DNA of 27,457 bases from a virus: positions 1 to 27,457 of IMG/VR virus record IMGVR_UViG_3300044691_000264; one strand, 5' to 3'. The translations under genes were made by a program, and so were the position numbers. Below the pieces are notes generated by a model. It saw only the letters and a program-made list of their open reading frames with translations, was not told the DNA's origin and did not search any database. The first letter of the stretch is position 1. Each line of letters begins with the position of its first letter. This document shows, piece after piece, positions 13,696 to 22,379 of this stretch.

Positions 13696-15201
13696 ATGAA
13701 CTGGCGTATATGGCGCAAAGAACCCGCGGCTCCTCCGGTTGCCTCTCGTAAGCCCTGGTTATCTAACCTGAGGGTTGCGCTATTCAAGGCGAACCAGAAG
13801 CCCGAAGCCCATCGCTATCCAGTACAGGCCCCCGTACACGCGCGGGGCGTCACGCCGATCAACCTGAAAGCGCCCGTTACGCTAGCGATGGACTCGTTTA
13901 GCGCGAACTTCCCGGCGTTCAATCAGTTTTTCAACCCGCAAGTTGCCGGCTTCCCTGGTTACCCGTACCTCGCGATGCTGGCAACCCGCGCCGAATATCG
14001 AGCGATGGCTAGTACGCTCGCGACCGAGCTAACCCGCGAGTGGATCACCATTACCAGCACGGAGACGGCGGGTGAGGGAACTAAAAAGAAATGCACGGAG
14101 TTGATGAAAGCTCTGGACGATCTCGGCCTACAGCAAGTGATACGGCAGGCCGCCGAGCATGACGCGTATTATGGGCGCGCCCAGATATTCATTGACTTGA
14201 TCGGTCAAGATCGCTCGAAGCCGCTCATCATCTCGGATAAGACGATCCCTATGGTCGGAGTTGATAAGGTCGCGACTAAGATCCGCGTCAGGGCCGTTGA
14301 GGCGATGTGGACAACCCCGTCAGGTTATAACGCCATCGATCCCGGCGCGCCTGACTTTTACAAGCCCTCCAAGTGGTTCATGCTCGGCAAGGAAGTAAGC
14401 GCCGATCGACTGAGGACGGTCATTACCAGGCCGCTGCCGGATATGCTCAAGGCAGCCTTCGATTTTGGCGGGATATCGCTGAGTCAGCTCGCGGAGCCCT
14501 ACGTTGAGAATTGGCTCCGTACGCGTCAGGCTGTTGCTGATCTCATTGACAACTTCTCGACTACCGCGCTCAAGACGAATATGGGCGCGTCCCTGCAAAC
14601 AGACGATGATGACGGTGGAGACATCATCAACCGCGCCGAACTATTCACGGCCACGCGTAGCAATAAAGGGCTCATGGTCCTCGACATGGACACCGAGGAC
14701 TTGGTACAGGTTAATACCCCCCTGGGCGGCCTCCACGAGCTACAGGCTCAGGCGCTTGAGTTGTTGTGTGTGGTCAGTCGGCAACCCTCCATCATCCTTA
14801 CGGGTATCGAACCGAGTGGCCTCAACGCTTCGAGCGAGGGTTCGATACGCGTCTTCTACGATTGGATCGCCGCGGTACAAGAGGCTTTCTGGTGGGCACC
14901 AATCGATACGGTTATCAAGATTTTGCAACTGCTCATGTATGGCGCGATCGATCCCGATATTACCTGGTCATTCGTGAGCCTATTCCAGATGACGCCGGCA
15001 GAGCTTGCGGACATCAGGGCGAAGGATGCGGCCTCCGCCTCGGCCTACGTGGCCGCCGGCGCGATTGACGGCGAGGACATCCGGGAAAAGATTGCTCGTG
15101 ATCCTGATAGTGGCTGGCAGGGTCTTGAGCTTGACAAAGAGATAGCTCCGCTCCCAGGCGCGGATGATGACGAGGCCGACGATGATAAGCAAGACAAGTA
15201 A
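13696..15201 (+). CDS. Portal protein (DUF1073 type)
   Basis: 501 aa. Forms the dodecameric ring through which DNA enters the head and to which the neck attaches. The N-terminal half contains FNPQVAGFPGYPYLAMLATR and a stretch typical of DUF1073 portals (EYRAMASTLATELTREWITI, YYGRAQIFIDL). The C-terminal half has LMVLDMDTEDLVQVNTPLGG and GIEPSGLNASSEGSIRVFYD, the conserved portal core. The tail is highly acidic (DDDEADDDKQDK). The Pfam family has also been named after anti-CBASS Acb1, but no Acb1-type HxT catalytic pair is visible. It starts two bases after terL, and its end overlaps the next gene by 20 bases. Confidence 0.9.
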   Translation: MNWRIWRKEPAAPPVASRKPWLSNLRVALFKANQKPEAHRYPVQAPVHARGVTPINLKAPVTLAMDSFSANFPAFNQFFNPQVAGFPGYPYLAMLATRAEYRAMASTLATELTREWITITSTETAGEGTKKKCTELMKALDDLGLQQVIRQAAEHDAYYGRAQIFIDLIGQDRSKPLIISDKTIPMVGVDKVATKIRVRAVEAMWTTPSGYNAIDPGAPDFYKPSKWFMLGKEVSADRLRTVITRPLPDMLKAAFDFGGISLSQLAEPYVENWLRTRQAVADLIDNFSTTALKTNMGASLQTDDDDGGDIINRAELFTATRSNKGLMVLDMDTEDLVQVNTPLGGLHELQAQALELLCVVSRQPSIILTGIEPSGLNASSEGSIRVFYDWIAAVQEAFWWAPIDTVIKILQLLMYGAIDPDITWSFVSLFQMTPAELADIRAKDAASASAYVAAGAIDGEDIREKIARDPDSGWQGLELDKEIAPLPGADDDEADDDKQDK

Positions 15202-15970
15202 GTTAGGTTTCTGGGCCGGAGTGGTGCTGATAGTCGCCGGTCTAACTCTCTCCGTTCCCCCCGCTGTAATCGCTCAGGTGCCCGTCATTGGCTCGCTCGT
15301 TCAGGGCATCAACGCCCATTTCGGGAATTTAGTAGCGGGCGCGAACGGTCTCGGTTTGACCCCCTGGAGTAACGAGGGGTTTACGCAAGGCTCCTGGTTG
15401 TCTTTCAATAACAACGGGGGGAGCAACGGCGAGACGGACTTTATCAACTATCACCCCTCTTTGACCGGCGGCTTTGCTTGGTTTACTCCCAACACAAGCT
15501 CACTGGGGTCTCCGGTGATGAGCCTGAGCCCATCAGGGACGCTCACAGTTGCCCAGGTAGCCGGCAACGCTGCCACATCTACCACAGCAGCGACGGCAAG
15601 TGCGCTTACGGCTGCAGGAACCAACTGCGGTTCCACAAGCGGCGTAGCGGCCTACGGTGTGGACGCAAGCGGCAACGCCCTGTGCAAACCTACAAAAACT
15701 CTCTGGACCAGCACTACCTCCGTTTGCACAACGGGGGGAACTGGTAACCTGCAATGCACCTTCACTCTCACATGGCCCGCGCCGCAGTTTACGACCACCA
15801 CTTACCTTACGGTCTGTCAGGGTTACAATCCCTCGGGGCCTTTTCCGGTAGGTTGGGCAATCGTGGGGCAAAGTACCAGTACGGTAACGGTTCAGATCAG
15901 CAACGGCGTTTCCGCGCAAGGCGGGGCCGTATCGTATGGTTCTTTCGCGTGTCAAGGCAATGGCTCGTAA
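15182..15970 (+). CDS. Signal-peptide-bearing fibre-like protein of unknown role
   Basis: 262 aa. ATG at 15182 lies inside the end of the portal gene after GAGGCCGACG. Residues 1-32 (TSKLGFWAGVVLIVAGLTLS then VPPAVIAQ) form a signal peptide or anchor. The middle (about 60-130) is Gly/Asn/Ser/Thr-rich (GSWLSFNNNGGSNGETDF). Two Ala/Thr-rich repeats follow, then a C-terminal beta domain with Cys pairs (SVCTTGGTGNLQC, YLTVCQGY, SFACQGNGS), similar in style to fibre C-terminal domains. Four or more cysteines would suit an oxidising periplasm. A fibre-like exported protein sitting between portal and gpF-like genes is odd. Confidence 0.6.
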   Translation: MISKTSKLGFWAGVVLIVAGLTLSVPPAVIAQVPVIGSLVQGINAHFGNLVAGANGLGLTPWSNEGFTQGSWLSFNNNGGSNGETDFINYHPSLTGGFAWFTPNTSSLGSPVMSLSPSGTLTVAQVAGNAATSTTAATASALTAAGTNCGSTSGVAAYGVDASGNALCKPTKTLWTSTTSVCTTGGTGNLQCTFTLTWPAPQFTTTTYLTVCQGYNPSGPFPVGWAIVGQSTSTVTVQISNGVSAQGGAVSYGSFACQGNGS

Positions 15971-16748
15971 CGTCGCGAGATCGGTACCTGCCAACCAGGG
16001 CGTTAGGTTCCGGTATCAACGGAGAATGCTCGCGCTGATTCGGGCGATGGTCGCTGATGTTGAGCGATCGATACGGGCAGCTTATCAGGCCGCTCCGCCG
16101 GCGATGGCTCTGGACGCCCCTCCCGTTCGCGTGATGCAGCAACAGATGCGGGAGATCGGGGCAAAGTGGATCAAGCGCTTTGACGATGCGGCCCCTCTGA
16201 TCGCGAAGGCTTATGTTAAGGGCAGCTTCAAGGCGACCGATGGCGCGTTTCGTCAGGCCCTCAAAGATGCCGGATGGGCCGTCAAATTTGAAATGACTCC
16301 GGCAATGAGTGAGGCTTTCGCCGCATCTCTCGCGGAGAATGTAGGGCTGATCAAGTCAATTCCTCAAGAGTATTTGCAAAAGGTTGAGGGAGCAGTAATG
16401 CGCTCCTACACTCGCGGGCGCGACCTCCAGAGCCTGGTTAAGGATCTCAAAGCGATCTATCCCCGAGCTGCCAATCGCGCAGTGCTGATAGCGAGGGACC
16501 AGTCAAATAAAGCAAACGCTGTCGTAACTCAAGCCCGTCAAATTGAGTTGGGGGTGAGTGATGCAGTATGGATGCATTCCCATGCCGGGAAGACTCCCAG
16601 GCCCAGCCATGTAAAAATGAACGGTAAGACTTACAAAGTATCTGAGGGGATGTGGGACTCGGACGAAAAGCGATTTGTCTTTCCAGGCGAACTCATAAAT
16701 TGCCGTTGCACGGGGAGGAGCGTTTTACCCTTCAGCGTGGCGGAGTAG
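15936..16748 (+). CDS. Mu gpF-like head morphogenesis protein
   Basis: 270 aa. The C-terminal domain is typical: IARDQSNKANAVVTQARQ (about 183-200), VWMHSHAGKTPRPSHVKMNG (about 209-228) and the end LINCRCTGRSVLPF. The conserved His and Cys residues recall the MuF family, minor capsid proteins needed for head maturation. The N-terminal half is helical. Start choice: ATG 15936 has a GGCGGGG site about ten bases upstream, while ATG 15960 (MARNVARS) is an alternative with a short AAGG site. Both overlap the previous gene. The last 24 bases overlap the antisense HNH gene. Confidence 0.85.
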   Translation: MVLSRVKAMARNVARSVPANQGVRFRYQRRMLALIRAMVADVERSIRAAYQAAPPAMALDAPPVRVMQQQMREIGAKWIKRFDDAAPLIAKAYVKGSFKATDGAFRQALKDAGWAVKFEMTPAMSEAFAASLAENVGLIKSIPQEYLQKVEGAVMRSYTRGRDLQSLVKDLKAIYPRAANRAVLIARDQSNKANAVVTQARQIELGVSDAVWMHSHAGKTPRPSHVKMNGKTYKVSEGMWDSDEKRFVFPGELINCRCTGRSVLPFSVAE

Positions 16749-16976
16749 ATAACCTTTGGCTCGATCCAATAAAATCACCTCGTCTTTAAAGTGCCCTAGT
16801 CCGATGTTACAGTTTTGACAAAGGATTCCCCTCACGCGATCACTAGAGTGACAGTGATCTGTGTGCCAGTGTTTACCCCTAGGTTCAGGACTCAAACAAA
16901 TAGCGCATTTTGAACCCTGATCGCTGAACATCGTTTCCCATTCGCCGGGTTTCAGATCGTACTCCCGCTGAGGCAC
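16725..16976 (-). CDS. HNH endonuclease (recombination endonuclease VII-like), antisense in head operon
   Basis: 83 aa. CAIC (about 24-27), WHTDHCHSSDRVRGILCQNC (37-56) and LGHFKDE form the His-Me/treble-clef endonuclease VII fold: four zinc Cys plus the DHCH catalytic histidines. Start is GTG at 16974-16976 with a weak ribosome site. A TGA two codons upstream rules out a longer N-terminus, so it lacks the basic helical region that the second copy (25591-25959) has. The opposite orientation inside the late operon suggests an inserted homing-type endonuclease with its own expression, or a DNA-packaging nuclease. It overlaps the gpF-like gene end by 24 bases. Confidence 0.85.
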   Translation of the reverse strand: MPQREYDLKPGEWETMFSDQGSKCAICLSPEPRGKHWHTDHCHSSDRVRGILCQNCNIGLGHFKDEVILLDRAKGYLLRHAEG

Positions 16977-17022
16977 ATTTCAATTCGACAGCATATTACC
17001 TTTGTGAAATTATGGTGGTACT

Positions 17023-18207
17023 ATGCCCGATATGGGGGATCTGAAGTTAGCGTTTGACGCCACTGTCCGCAGTATGGACAAGGATGGTCGGATGCACATC
17101 TCCAAGACCCACATTTCAAAAAGCACTGTCAACGGGTATTACGGGAGCGAGATTCCCAACTCTCAGGCTTTGGGCCTTGATCAATTCAAGGTCTATTACA
17201 TGTTCCGCGATCCCCTTGAGTTGGCTCGTGCGGCCTCTACTTTCGCTCGCCTTCCCATCCTCTCGAAGCATATCCCGATCAGCGCGGATGCTCACCCCGC
17301 AGAGTTAGTGGTTGGTGCCATCGGGAGCGATGTCGAATTTAACGAGCCCTACTTAGACGCGGATGTCTGTATCTGGGAGAACGGCGCTATCGCCGGGATC
17401 GAAACAGACACCGTTCGCGAGTTCTCTTGTGCCTACAGATACACCCCAGTGATGACGGCGGGGGAGTACCACGGGCAACGCTACGACGGCGTAATGACAG
17501 AGATTGCCGGTAACCACCTTGCGCTTGTAGAGACGGGGCGGGCCGGGAGTGACGTACTAGCAGCAGATGAGGACACAATGAAAATGACCAAACTGGGCAA
17601 GGCCCTGTTCGTAACTCTCGGAGCACTTTCCCCGAAGCTAGCGCAGGATTCCGCGCTTCCCGCTTTGGTCGGCAAGGCATCCGGGAAAACCACCAAAGTG
17701 GAAGAGTTGAGCGTTGCCCTCGTGGCGATGGACGCTGAGCTTGACCCCAAACTGATCAAGGGCACGGTTGATGCTCTGATCGCCCTGGACAGAAGTGTCA
17801 GCGGCGATCCGGCTACTTCCATGGACTCGGACGATGACGATGACGATAAAACAGCCGAGGACGAGGAAGAGGACGAGGAAGAGAAAAAGAAGGACAAAAA
17901 GGCGATGGACGCGGCTATCTCTGACGGCGTTGCAAAGGTTCGCGTTGAGATGCGCGAAGCTGATGAGGCTCGGCGTGCAGTCAGTGCAGTTGTGGGCGAT
18001 GTGATTACCCAGGACTCCGCTTCTGATATCTACATTTTCGCCCTGGACGAAATGAAGGTAGAGCACAAGGATGTAACCGGCGTGCCGGCTCTCCGTGCCC
18101 TCTTCAACCTCGCTCGCACTACGCAGACCACCGCGCCCGTTGTGGCGATGGATTCCGCAGGGCTCGCAGCCCAGTTTCCCGAGGCGTCCCGCTTTCGGCA
18201 GATGTAA
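17023..18207 (+). CDS. DUF2213-type prohead protease/scaffold protein
   Basis: 394 aa. The N-terminal protease-like domain (about 1-175) includes STVNGYYGSEIPN, LPILSKHIPISADAH and the closing EIAGNHLALVETGRAGSDV, a pattern shared with phage head maturation proteases. The H and S residues there are plausible catalytic residues. The C-terminal part is scaffold-like: a run of Asp (DSDDDDDDKTAEDEEEDEEE), then Lys-rich and helical coiled-coil sequence (AAISDGVAKVRVEMREADE). It would cleave itself and the capsid shell after assembly. The ribosome site (GGTGG) is modest; the second Met (17032) is an alternative start. Next gene follows after nine bases. Confidence 0.85.
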   Translation: MPDMGDLKLAFDATVRSMDKDGRMHISKTHISKSTVNGYYGSEIPNSQALGLDQFKVYYMFRDPLELARAASTFARLPILSKHIPISADAHPAELVVGAIGSDVEFNEPYLDADVCIWENGAIAGIETDTVREFSCAYRYTPVMTAGEYHGQRYDGVMTEIAGNHLALVETGRAGSDVLAADEDTMKMTKLGKALFVTLGALSPKLAQDSALPALVGKASGKTTKVEELSVALVAMDAELDPKLIKGTVDALIALDRSVSGDPATSMDSDDDDDDKTAEDEEEDEEEKKKDKKAMDAAISDGVAKVRVEMREADEARRAVSAVVGDVITQDSASDIYIFALDEMKVEHKDVTGVPALRALFNLARTTQTTAPVVAMDSAGLAAQFPEASRFRQM

Positions 18208-18216
18208 GGAGAACAC

Positions 18217-19125
18217 ATGCCTTTTCAGAACAGAGTAAACACGTTCCCCCCGCTCGCAGTAGCCGGAGACTTCGCATCTGCGAACCCCCGCGCTGTTGCC
18301 CTAGCTGGGGACTCGGCGTTAATCGCCGGTCCCGGCGGCGTCACGGTTGGACAGTTCGCCTGGGTTTCCTCAGTCGACGGTAAGACCGTTAACAACTTTC
18401 CTCACACCAGTACCGATGTCCTCGGCTTTGTACATCGCGAGCAGCAAGCGCTGATCTCGATTTACCTCGCGGAATCATCGCTCCTGATCCCCGCCGGATT
18501 CCCTGTAACTCTTCAGGTGGCCGGCGATTTCTTTGATCTGGTACAGGGCGCAACTGCCGCAACGATCGGCGCAGCGTGCTACGCGGCGTACAACGGCGGC
18601 GGGCTATTCATCGGAGCCCTTCCGGCAGGCATCACTGGTACCGCCTCCATCGGTGCAACCTTCACTGCGACCGCTGCCGGCAACCAGCTCACCACGAGCG
18701 CGGTCACCGGGCTGATTTCGGTTGGCGACACGATCGCCGGAGCCGGCGTACCCGCCGGAACCACGATCCTCAACCAAGTGAGCGGAACCACGGGCGGCGC
18801 GGGTGTCTACACGACCAGCGTTGTCACCACCGCCACAGCGGTTACCGTTACCAGCTTCGGTACCGTCCTCAACGTTGGTTCTACTACCGGCGTTCTGACG
18901 GTTGGAGATTCCTTCACTGGTACCGGCGTACCTGCCGGCGCGTTCATCACGTCGCAGGTTAGCGGCCCAATCGGCGGGATCGGGGTTTACACGATCAACG
19001 TACCGGCGGCTGCTTACGCGGCTTTGACCGCTATCACCGTCGTAACCGGCGTGCTGACCAAGTGGGTTGCAAAATCCATTTGTGCAGTAGGCGAGCTTGC
19101 AAAAATCTCAACGTGGGGTAACTAA
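18217..19125 (+). CDS. Structural/decoration-type protein with internal repeats
   Basis: 302 aa. ATG has a GGAG ribosome site. The N-terminal part (about 1-130) resembles DUF2190-like head decoration proteins found next to the capsid gene (VGQFAWVSS, STDVLGFVHREQQAL, SLLIPAGFPVTLQVAGDF). The C-terminal half holds two copies of a roughly 40-residue module, SVGDTIAGAGVPAGTTILNQ and TVGDSFTGTGVPAGAFITSQ, each followed by VSG..GG.GVYT. These look like an inserted beta-rich surface module. Probably a capsid cement or head fibre. The repeat insert makes it longer than simple decoration proteins. Confidence 0.7.
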   Translation: MPFQNRVNTFPPLAVAGDFASANPRAVALAGDSALIAGPGGVTVGQFAWVSSVDGKTVNNFPHTSTDVLGFVHREQQALISIYLAESSLLIPAGFPVTLQVAGDFFDLVQGATAATIGAACYAAYNGGGLFIGALPAGITGTASIGATFTATAAGNQLTTSAVTGLISVGDTIAGAGVPAGTTILNQVSGTTGGAGVYTTSVVTTATAVTVTSFGTVLNVGSTTGVLTVGDSFTGTGVPAGAFITSQVSGPIGGIGVYTINVPAAAYAALTAITVVTGVLTKWVAKSICAVGELAKISTWGN

Positions 19126-19132
19126 GCATCCA

Positions 19133-20140
19133 ATGGACCCGATTCTCTTAGGACTTCAAAACCGCGCCGGCATTCACTTTATGGGAGTGGATGCCCGTCT
19201 TCAGGCTCCAGGCTTTGCGATGGATGCTCAACCCGTTCTGGTTACCACGAGCAATGCTGGTATCCCGAGCTTTCTCTCAACGTACATTGACCCCGCCATA
19301 ATCAAGGTTCTGCTCTCTCCAATGAAGGCAGCCGAGATTGTTGGCGATGAAGTCAAAAAGGGCGACTGGACAACCAAAACCGCAATGTTCCTAGTTGTGG
19401 AATCGACCGGCGAGGTTTCCTCGTACGGCGACTACAGCGAGAACGGCGTAGCGAACGCAAACACCAACTTCCCCGAGCGTCAGAGCTATCACTATCAAGT
19501 GATTACTCAGTGGGGCGAGATGGAGCTTGCGAACGCCGGCCTAGCTCGTGTTGATTGGGCGAACCAACTGAATTTGGCCTCTGTTCTGGTACTGAACAAG
19601 TTTCAGAACAAGAGCTATTTCCTTGGTGTTTCCGGTCTTCAGAATTACGGTCTGTTGAATGATCCGAGCCTGATCGCCCCGATTGCCCCCGTGAACGTGG
19701 GCGGCAACATCACTTGGCCAACTAAGGATGCACTGGGGGTCTACGGAGACATCCAGGCTCTTTATACACAGCTACAGTCGCAGTCTAACGGCCTGGTTGA
19801 CCTCGAAACTCCTATGACGTTGGCAATGTCGCCGATTTCTCAGGTAGGGTTGACGAAAACCACGTCATTCAATGTCAACGTTGAGGATCTCTTGAAAAAG
19901 AACTTCCCCAACATGACAGTGAAGACGGCTCCCGAGTACGCCACTTCCTCCGGTCAACTCTTGCAGCTCATCGTAAACGAGCTGGAAGGGCAGCGGACGG
20001 CCTCTTGCGCGTTCACCGAAAAGCTACGTGCTCACCCGATCGTTATCGGCAGCAGCAGCTTTAAGCAGAAAAAGAGCCAAGGCACCTGGGGTACCATTAT
20101 CTTCCGCGAGTTTCTTATCGCCCAGATGATCGGCGTCTAG
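19133..20140 (+). CDS. Major capsid protein (DUF2184 type)
   Basis: 335 aa. Begins MDPILLGLQNRAGIHFMGVD; the stop of the previous gene at 19125 fixes this start, although the ribosome site (GGGGTAAC) is modest. Recognisable HK97-fold stretches are STYIDPAIIKVLLSPMKAAE (about 55-75), WTTKTAMFLVVESTGEVSSY and the C-terminal SSFKQKKSQGTWGTIIFREF. The N-terminus up to about FAMDAQP is a plausible cleaved delta region for the DUF2213 protease. A strong intrinsic terminator follows, so the transcript may be specially dosed for capsid. Confidence 0.9.
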   Translation: MDPILLGLQNRAGIHFMGVDARLQAPGFAMDAQPVLVTTSNAGIPSFLSTYIDPAIIKVLLSPMKAAEIVGDEVKKGDWTTKTAMFLVVESTGEVSSYGDYSENGVANANTNFPERQSYHYQVITQWGEMELANAGLARVDWANQLNLASVLVLNKFQNKSYFLGVSGLQNYGLLNDPSLIAPIAPVNVGGNITWPTKDALGVYGDIQALYTQLQSQSNGLVDLETPMTLAMSPISQVGLTKTTSFNVNVEDLLKKNFPNMTVKTAPEYATSSGQLLQLIVNELEGQRTASCAFTEKLRAHPIVIGSSSFKQKKSQGTWGTIIFREFLIAQMIGV

Positions 20141-20199
20141 GTGGTTTGCTCAAACAGCAGACTGAGTAATATTCTGTAACTGCGATTCCAAGGCAGATA

Positions 20200-20231
20200 G
20201 AGGGCTACCCTAAGGGCGGCCCTCACTTTTT
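20200..20231 (+). terminator. Intrinsic terminator after the capsid gene
   Basis: GAGGGC (20200-20205) pairs with GCCCTC (20219-20224), with an inner CCC/GGG pairing, followed by AC and five T (20227-20231). Located 60 bases after the capsid stop codon and before the next ribosome site. Confidence 0.75.
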
Positions 20232-20248
20232 ATCTCGGAGAAATTAAT

Positions 20249-20596
20249 ATGCCAACAGTCATTATCGGTTGCAGGCTTCCCCACGGTTTGACCATCAAAC
20301 ACCCGAATCCAGATGTAAAGGTTTCGGTAACTCTGGCGGGTATCCATAAGACCGTGCTCGTTAAGCGTGACGGAACTCCTGCGGCTGACTTTGCTCTTAC
20401 CACCGTCGATCTGGAGTTATGGGAATCCTGGAAAAAGGCTTACAGTGATTTCACACCTTTGAAGACTGGAGCTATCTTCGAGGCTAAGAACTCTCAGGAC
20501 GCGAAGCTCAAAGCTGATGAGTTGAAGTCTGAAAAGACCGGCTTCGAGCCCGTTGACCCGAAGGCATTCGGAGTCAAGCCCGCTGATAAGGAGTAA
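20249..20596 (+). CDS. Small head-region protein (115 aa)
   Basis: ATG has a strong CGGAGAAATTAAT site. The start PTVIIGCRLPHGLTIKH and the stretch TTVDLELWESWKKAYSDFTP, with GAIFEAKN, follow a pattern seen in small phage proteins coded right after the capsid gene. The C-terminus is Lys/Asp-rich and likely disordered. Function is unknown; a head-completion or decoration role fits its position. Confidence 0.65.
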   Translation: MPTVIIGCRLPHGLTIKHPNPDVKVSVTLAGIHKTVLVKRDGTPAADFALTTVDLELWESWKKAYSDFTPLKTGAIFEAKNSQDAKLKADELKSEKTGFEPVDPKAFGVKPADKE

Positions 20597-20598
20597 CG

Positions 20599-21033
20599 AT
20601 GGCCGTCGCGGTATTCAATTACGCCCAGTTCATCGCTCGATATCCGCAGTTTGCCTCTGTCAGCTCAACCCAGCTCGGAGCGTACTTTGTGGAAGCGGGG
20701 CTATATCTGAGTAACTCGGATTGTAGCCCCGTGCAGAACGTGACCAAGCGCGGACTACTGCTCAACATGCTGACTGCACATATCTCCGAGCTAAACGGGG
20801 ATCTGAGCGCTGACGGTCAGTTTAAGCCCGTGGGACGAGTCTCCCAGGCCGCGGAGGGCAGTGTATCGGCAGCTCTGGATTACAACCCTCAGACCCCCGG
20901 TACCGGCCCGTGGTTCCAACAAACTCAAGCCGGCGCGTCCTTTTGGGCGGCTACCGCGAACTTGCGGACGATGCGGTATTCCCCGCGCCCAACGTATTAC
21001 GGGCAGCGGAGGGGTTATGGCTTTTGGCGATAA
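20599..21033 (+). CDS. Head-tail connector (DUF4054 type)
   Basis: 144 aa, ATG with AAGGAG site. FIARYPQFASVSSTQLGAYF, with NVTKRGLLLNMLTAHISEL and AAEGSVSAALDY, are the helical connector features of DUF4054 proteins, comparable in position to HK97 gp6-like adaptors, which bind below the portal ring. The C-terminus is Tyr/Arg-rich (SPRPTYYGQRRGYGFWR). It overlaps the next gene by 17 bases. Confidence 0.85.
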   Translation: MAVAVFNYAQFIARYPQFASVSSTQLGAYFVEAGLYLSNSDCSPVQNVTKRGLLLNMLTAHISELNGDLSADGQFKPVGRVSQAAEGSVSAALDYNPQTPGTGPWFQQTQAGASFWAATANLRTMRYSPRPTYYGQRRGYGFWR

Positions 21034-21439
21034 GCTAAACGCGCATCTGAAGCAACTAGCCACAAAGATGAGCGGCTCTGTCGAAGTTGGCTTTCTTGAG
21101 GATGCCAAATACCCGGACGGCACTTATGTGGCCGCCGTCGCCGAGGCGAATGAGTACGGCGCGAGCGGGCCGCCTCGGCCGTTTTTTCGGACGATGATTG
21201 CTCAGGAGTCCCCTACCTGGGGGCCTAAGCTCGCCGGCGCGTTGAAACATACGAATGGGGACGGTAAGAAAGCGCTTGCCATCGTTGGGGACAACATTCA
21301 AGGCGCGCTGATCCAAAGCATCAATGATTTTACGAGCCCCGCGCTCGCGCCCAGCACTATAAAGCGCAAGGGCTTCGATAAGCCGCTGATCGATTCGAGT
21401 CACATGGTCAACTCAACCGGCTCGCGAGTGGTCGACTGA
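21017..21439 (+). CDS. Neck/tail-completion protein (HK97 gp10-like)
   Basis: 140 aa. ATG at 21017 follows GGAGGGGTT inside the end of the connector gene; the longer in-frame extension upstream is a shadow of that gene. VEVGFLEDAKYPDGTYVAAV, the GPPRPFFRTMI stretch and the closing IKRKGFDKPLIDSSHMVNST are typical of minor tail/tail-completion proteins that cap the head-tail joint. The stop overlaps the next ATG (TGATG). Confidence 0.7.
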   Translation: MAFGDKLNAHLKQLATKMSGSVEVGFLEDAKYPDGTYVAAVAEANEYGASGPPRPFFRTMIAQESPTWGPKLAGALKHTNGDGKKALAIVGDNIQGALIQSINDFTSPALAPSTIKRKGFDKPLIDSSHMVNSTGSRVVD

Positions 21440-21831
21440 TGGATCTCCGCACACTCGCAAACTCGGTAAGCAACACCGTCAACGCGAACATGATCGTATC
21501 GGTCAAGGCGTCGACCGGCTACACGATAGGTGCGGGACTGAAGCAAGTCCCCGCTTACGCCGCTCCCGTAGATGGCCCCGCGCAACTCCAGGCCCTTGAC
21601 GGTTACGAGCTTAAACAGCTCGATAACCTCAACCTGCAAGGAGTTCTCCGCGCCATCTACCTACGCGGCGCGCTCGCCGGCATCATCCGGCCCAACAGTA
21701 AGGGCGGTGACCTGGTGACGATAGCCGCGCCCGCGCCCGTCCAGTTCCGCGGTATATGGCTCGTGGTCAAGGTATTCGAGACGTGGTCAACCTGGACCAA
21801 ATGCGCGATCTGCCTCCAGGAGCCCGCCTGA
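21439..21831 (+). CDS. Head-tail joining region protein, unrecognised (130 aa)
   Basis: The start overlaps the upstream stop and the end overlaps the downstream start (both TGATG), so it is translationally coupled on both sides. Contains DGPAQLQALDGYELKQLDNL and a beta-rich end GIWLVVKVFETWSTWTKCAI. Position between tail completion and neck terminator suggests a stopper or minor neck component. Family not securely recognised. Confidence 0.6.
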   Translation: MDLRTLANSVSNTVNANMIVSVKASTGYTIGAGLKQVPAYAAPVDGPAQLQALDGYELKQLDNLNLQGVLRAIYLRGALAGIIRPNSKGGDLVTIAAPAPVQFRGIWLVVKVFETWSTWTKCAICLQEPA

Positions 21832-22346
21832 TGCCTGCTCCCACACCTTTCGTTGTCGACATATCCGTTGAGGCCGTAATCGAAGCCCTGGGCGCGTTCA
21901 TACAGCCATTTGTGGGAGCCGCTCAGATCGTTCGCGGTCAGGTGAACCGTACGGCTATGCCCGCTGACGGTTGGGTGTTGCTGACGGAAGTCCTCAAGCT
22001 CGACTTAGAGACGGCGACCGTCACCGGCAATAAACCCAACGCTCAGGCGCAGATCATGAGCCCGAAGCGAATTGATGTACAGGTTGATTTCTTCGGGCCG
22101 TCTGCTGGTGATCAGATCGCGGCAGTCAAGGCGGTTTACAGGACGTCCTACAGCGTCTCCCAGTTCCCCGCCGGCATCGCGCCACTGTATTGCACGGACG
22201 AGCGACAGACCTCTTTAACGAACGATCAGCAACAATATGAGAGCCGTTGGACCCTTACGGCGTCTCTCCAGTACAACCCCAACGTTTATGTTCCCAAGCA
22301 ATTCGCGGCGGCTTTGAAGCTGAACATCTTTGCGGATATAATCTAA
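21831..22346 (+). CDS. Neck terminator protein (gp12-like / LIC_12616 family)
   Basis: 171 aa. ATG at 21831 overlaps the previous stop; the in-frame extension to 21756 lacks support. Features resembling the LIC_12616/gp12-like neck proteins are VIEALGAFIQPFVG, IVRGQVNRTAMPADGWVLLT, RIDVQVDFFGPSAGDQIAAV and the end YNPNVYVPKQFAAALKLNIF. These proteins connect the neck to the tail tube and sheath in contractile phages. The sheath gene follows. Confidence 0.7.
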   Translation: MPAPTPFVVDISVEAVIEALGAFIQPFVGAAQIVRGQVNRTAMPADGWVLLTEVLKLDLETATVTGNKPNAQAQIMSPKRIDVQVDFFGPSAGDQIAAVKAVYRTSYSVSQFPAGIAPLYCTDERQTSLTNDQQQYESRWTLTASLQYNPNVYVPKQFAAALKLNIFADII

Positions 22347-22379
22347 ATTTGACTGGCGTATTTCTGTGAGGAGATTACT

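Noticed and set aside
13696-15201. Anti-CBASS (Acb1) activity in the portal protein
   Set aside because: The family name can suggest it, but no pair of HxT motifs typical of 2H phosphoesterases is visible; a portal role fits the sequence and neighbours.
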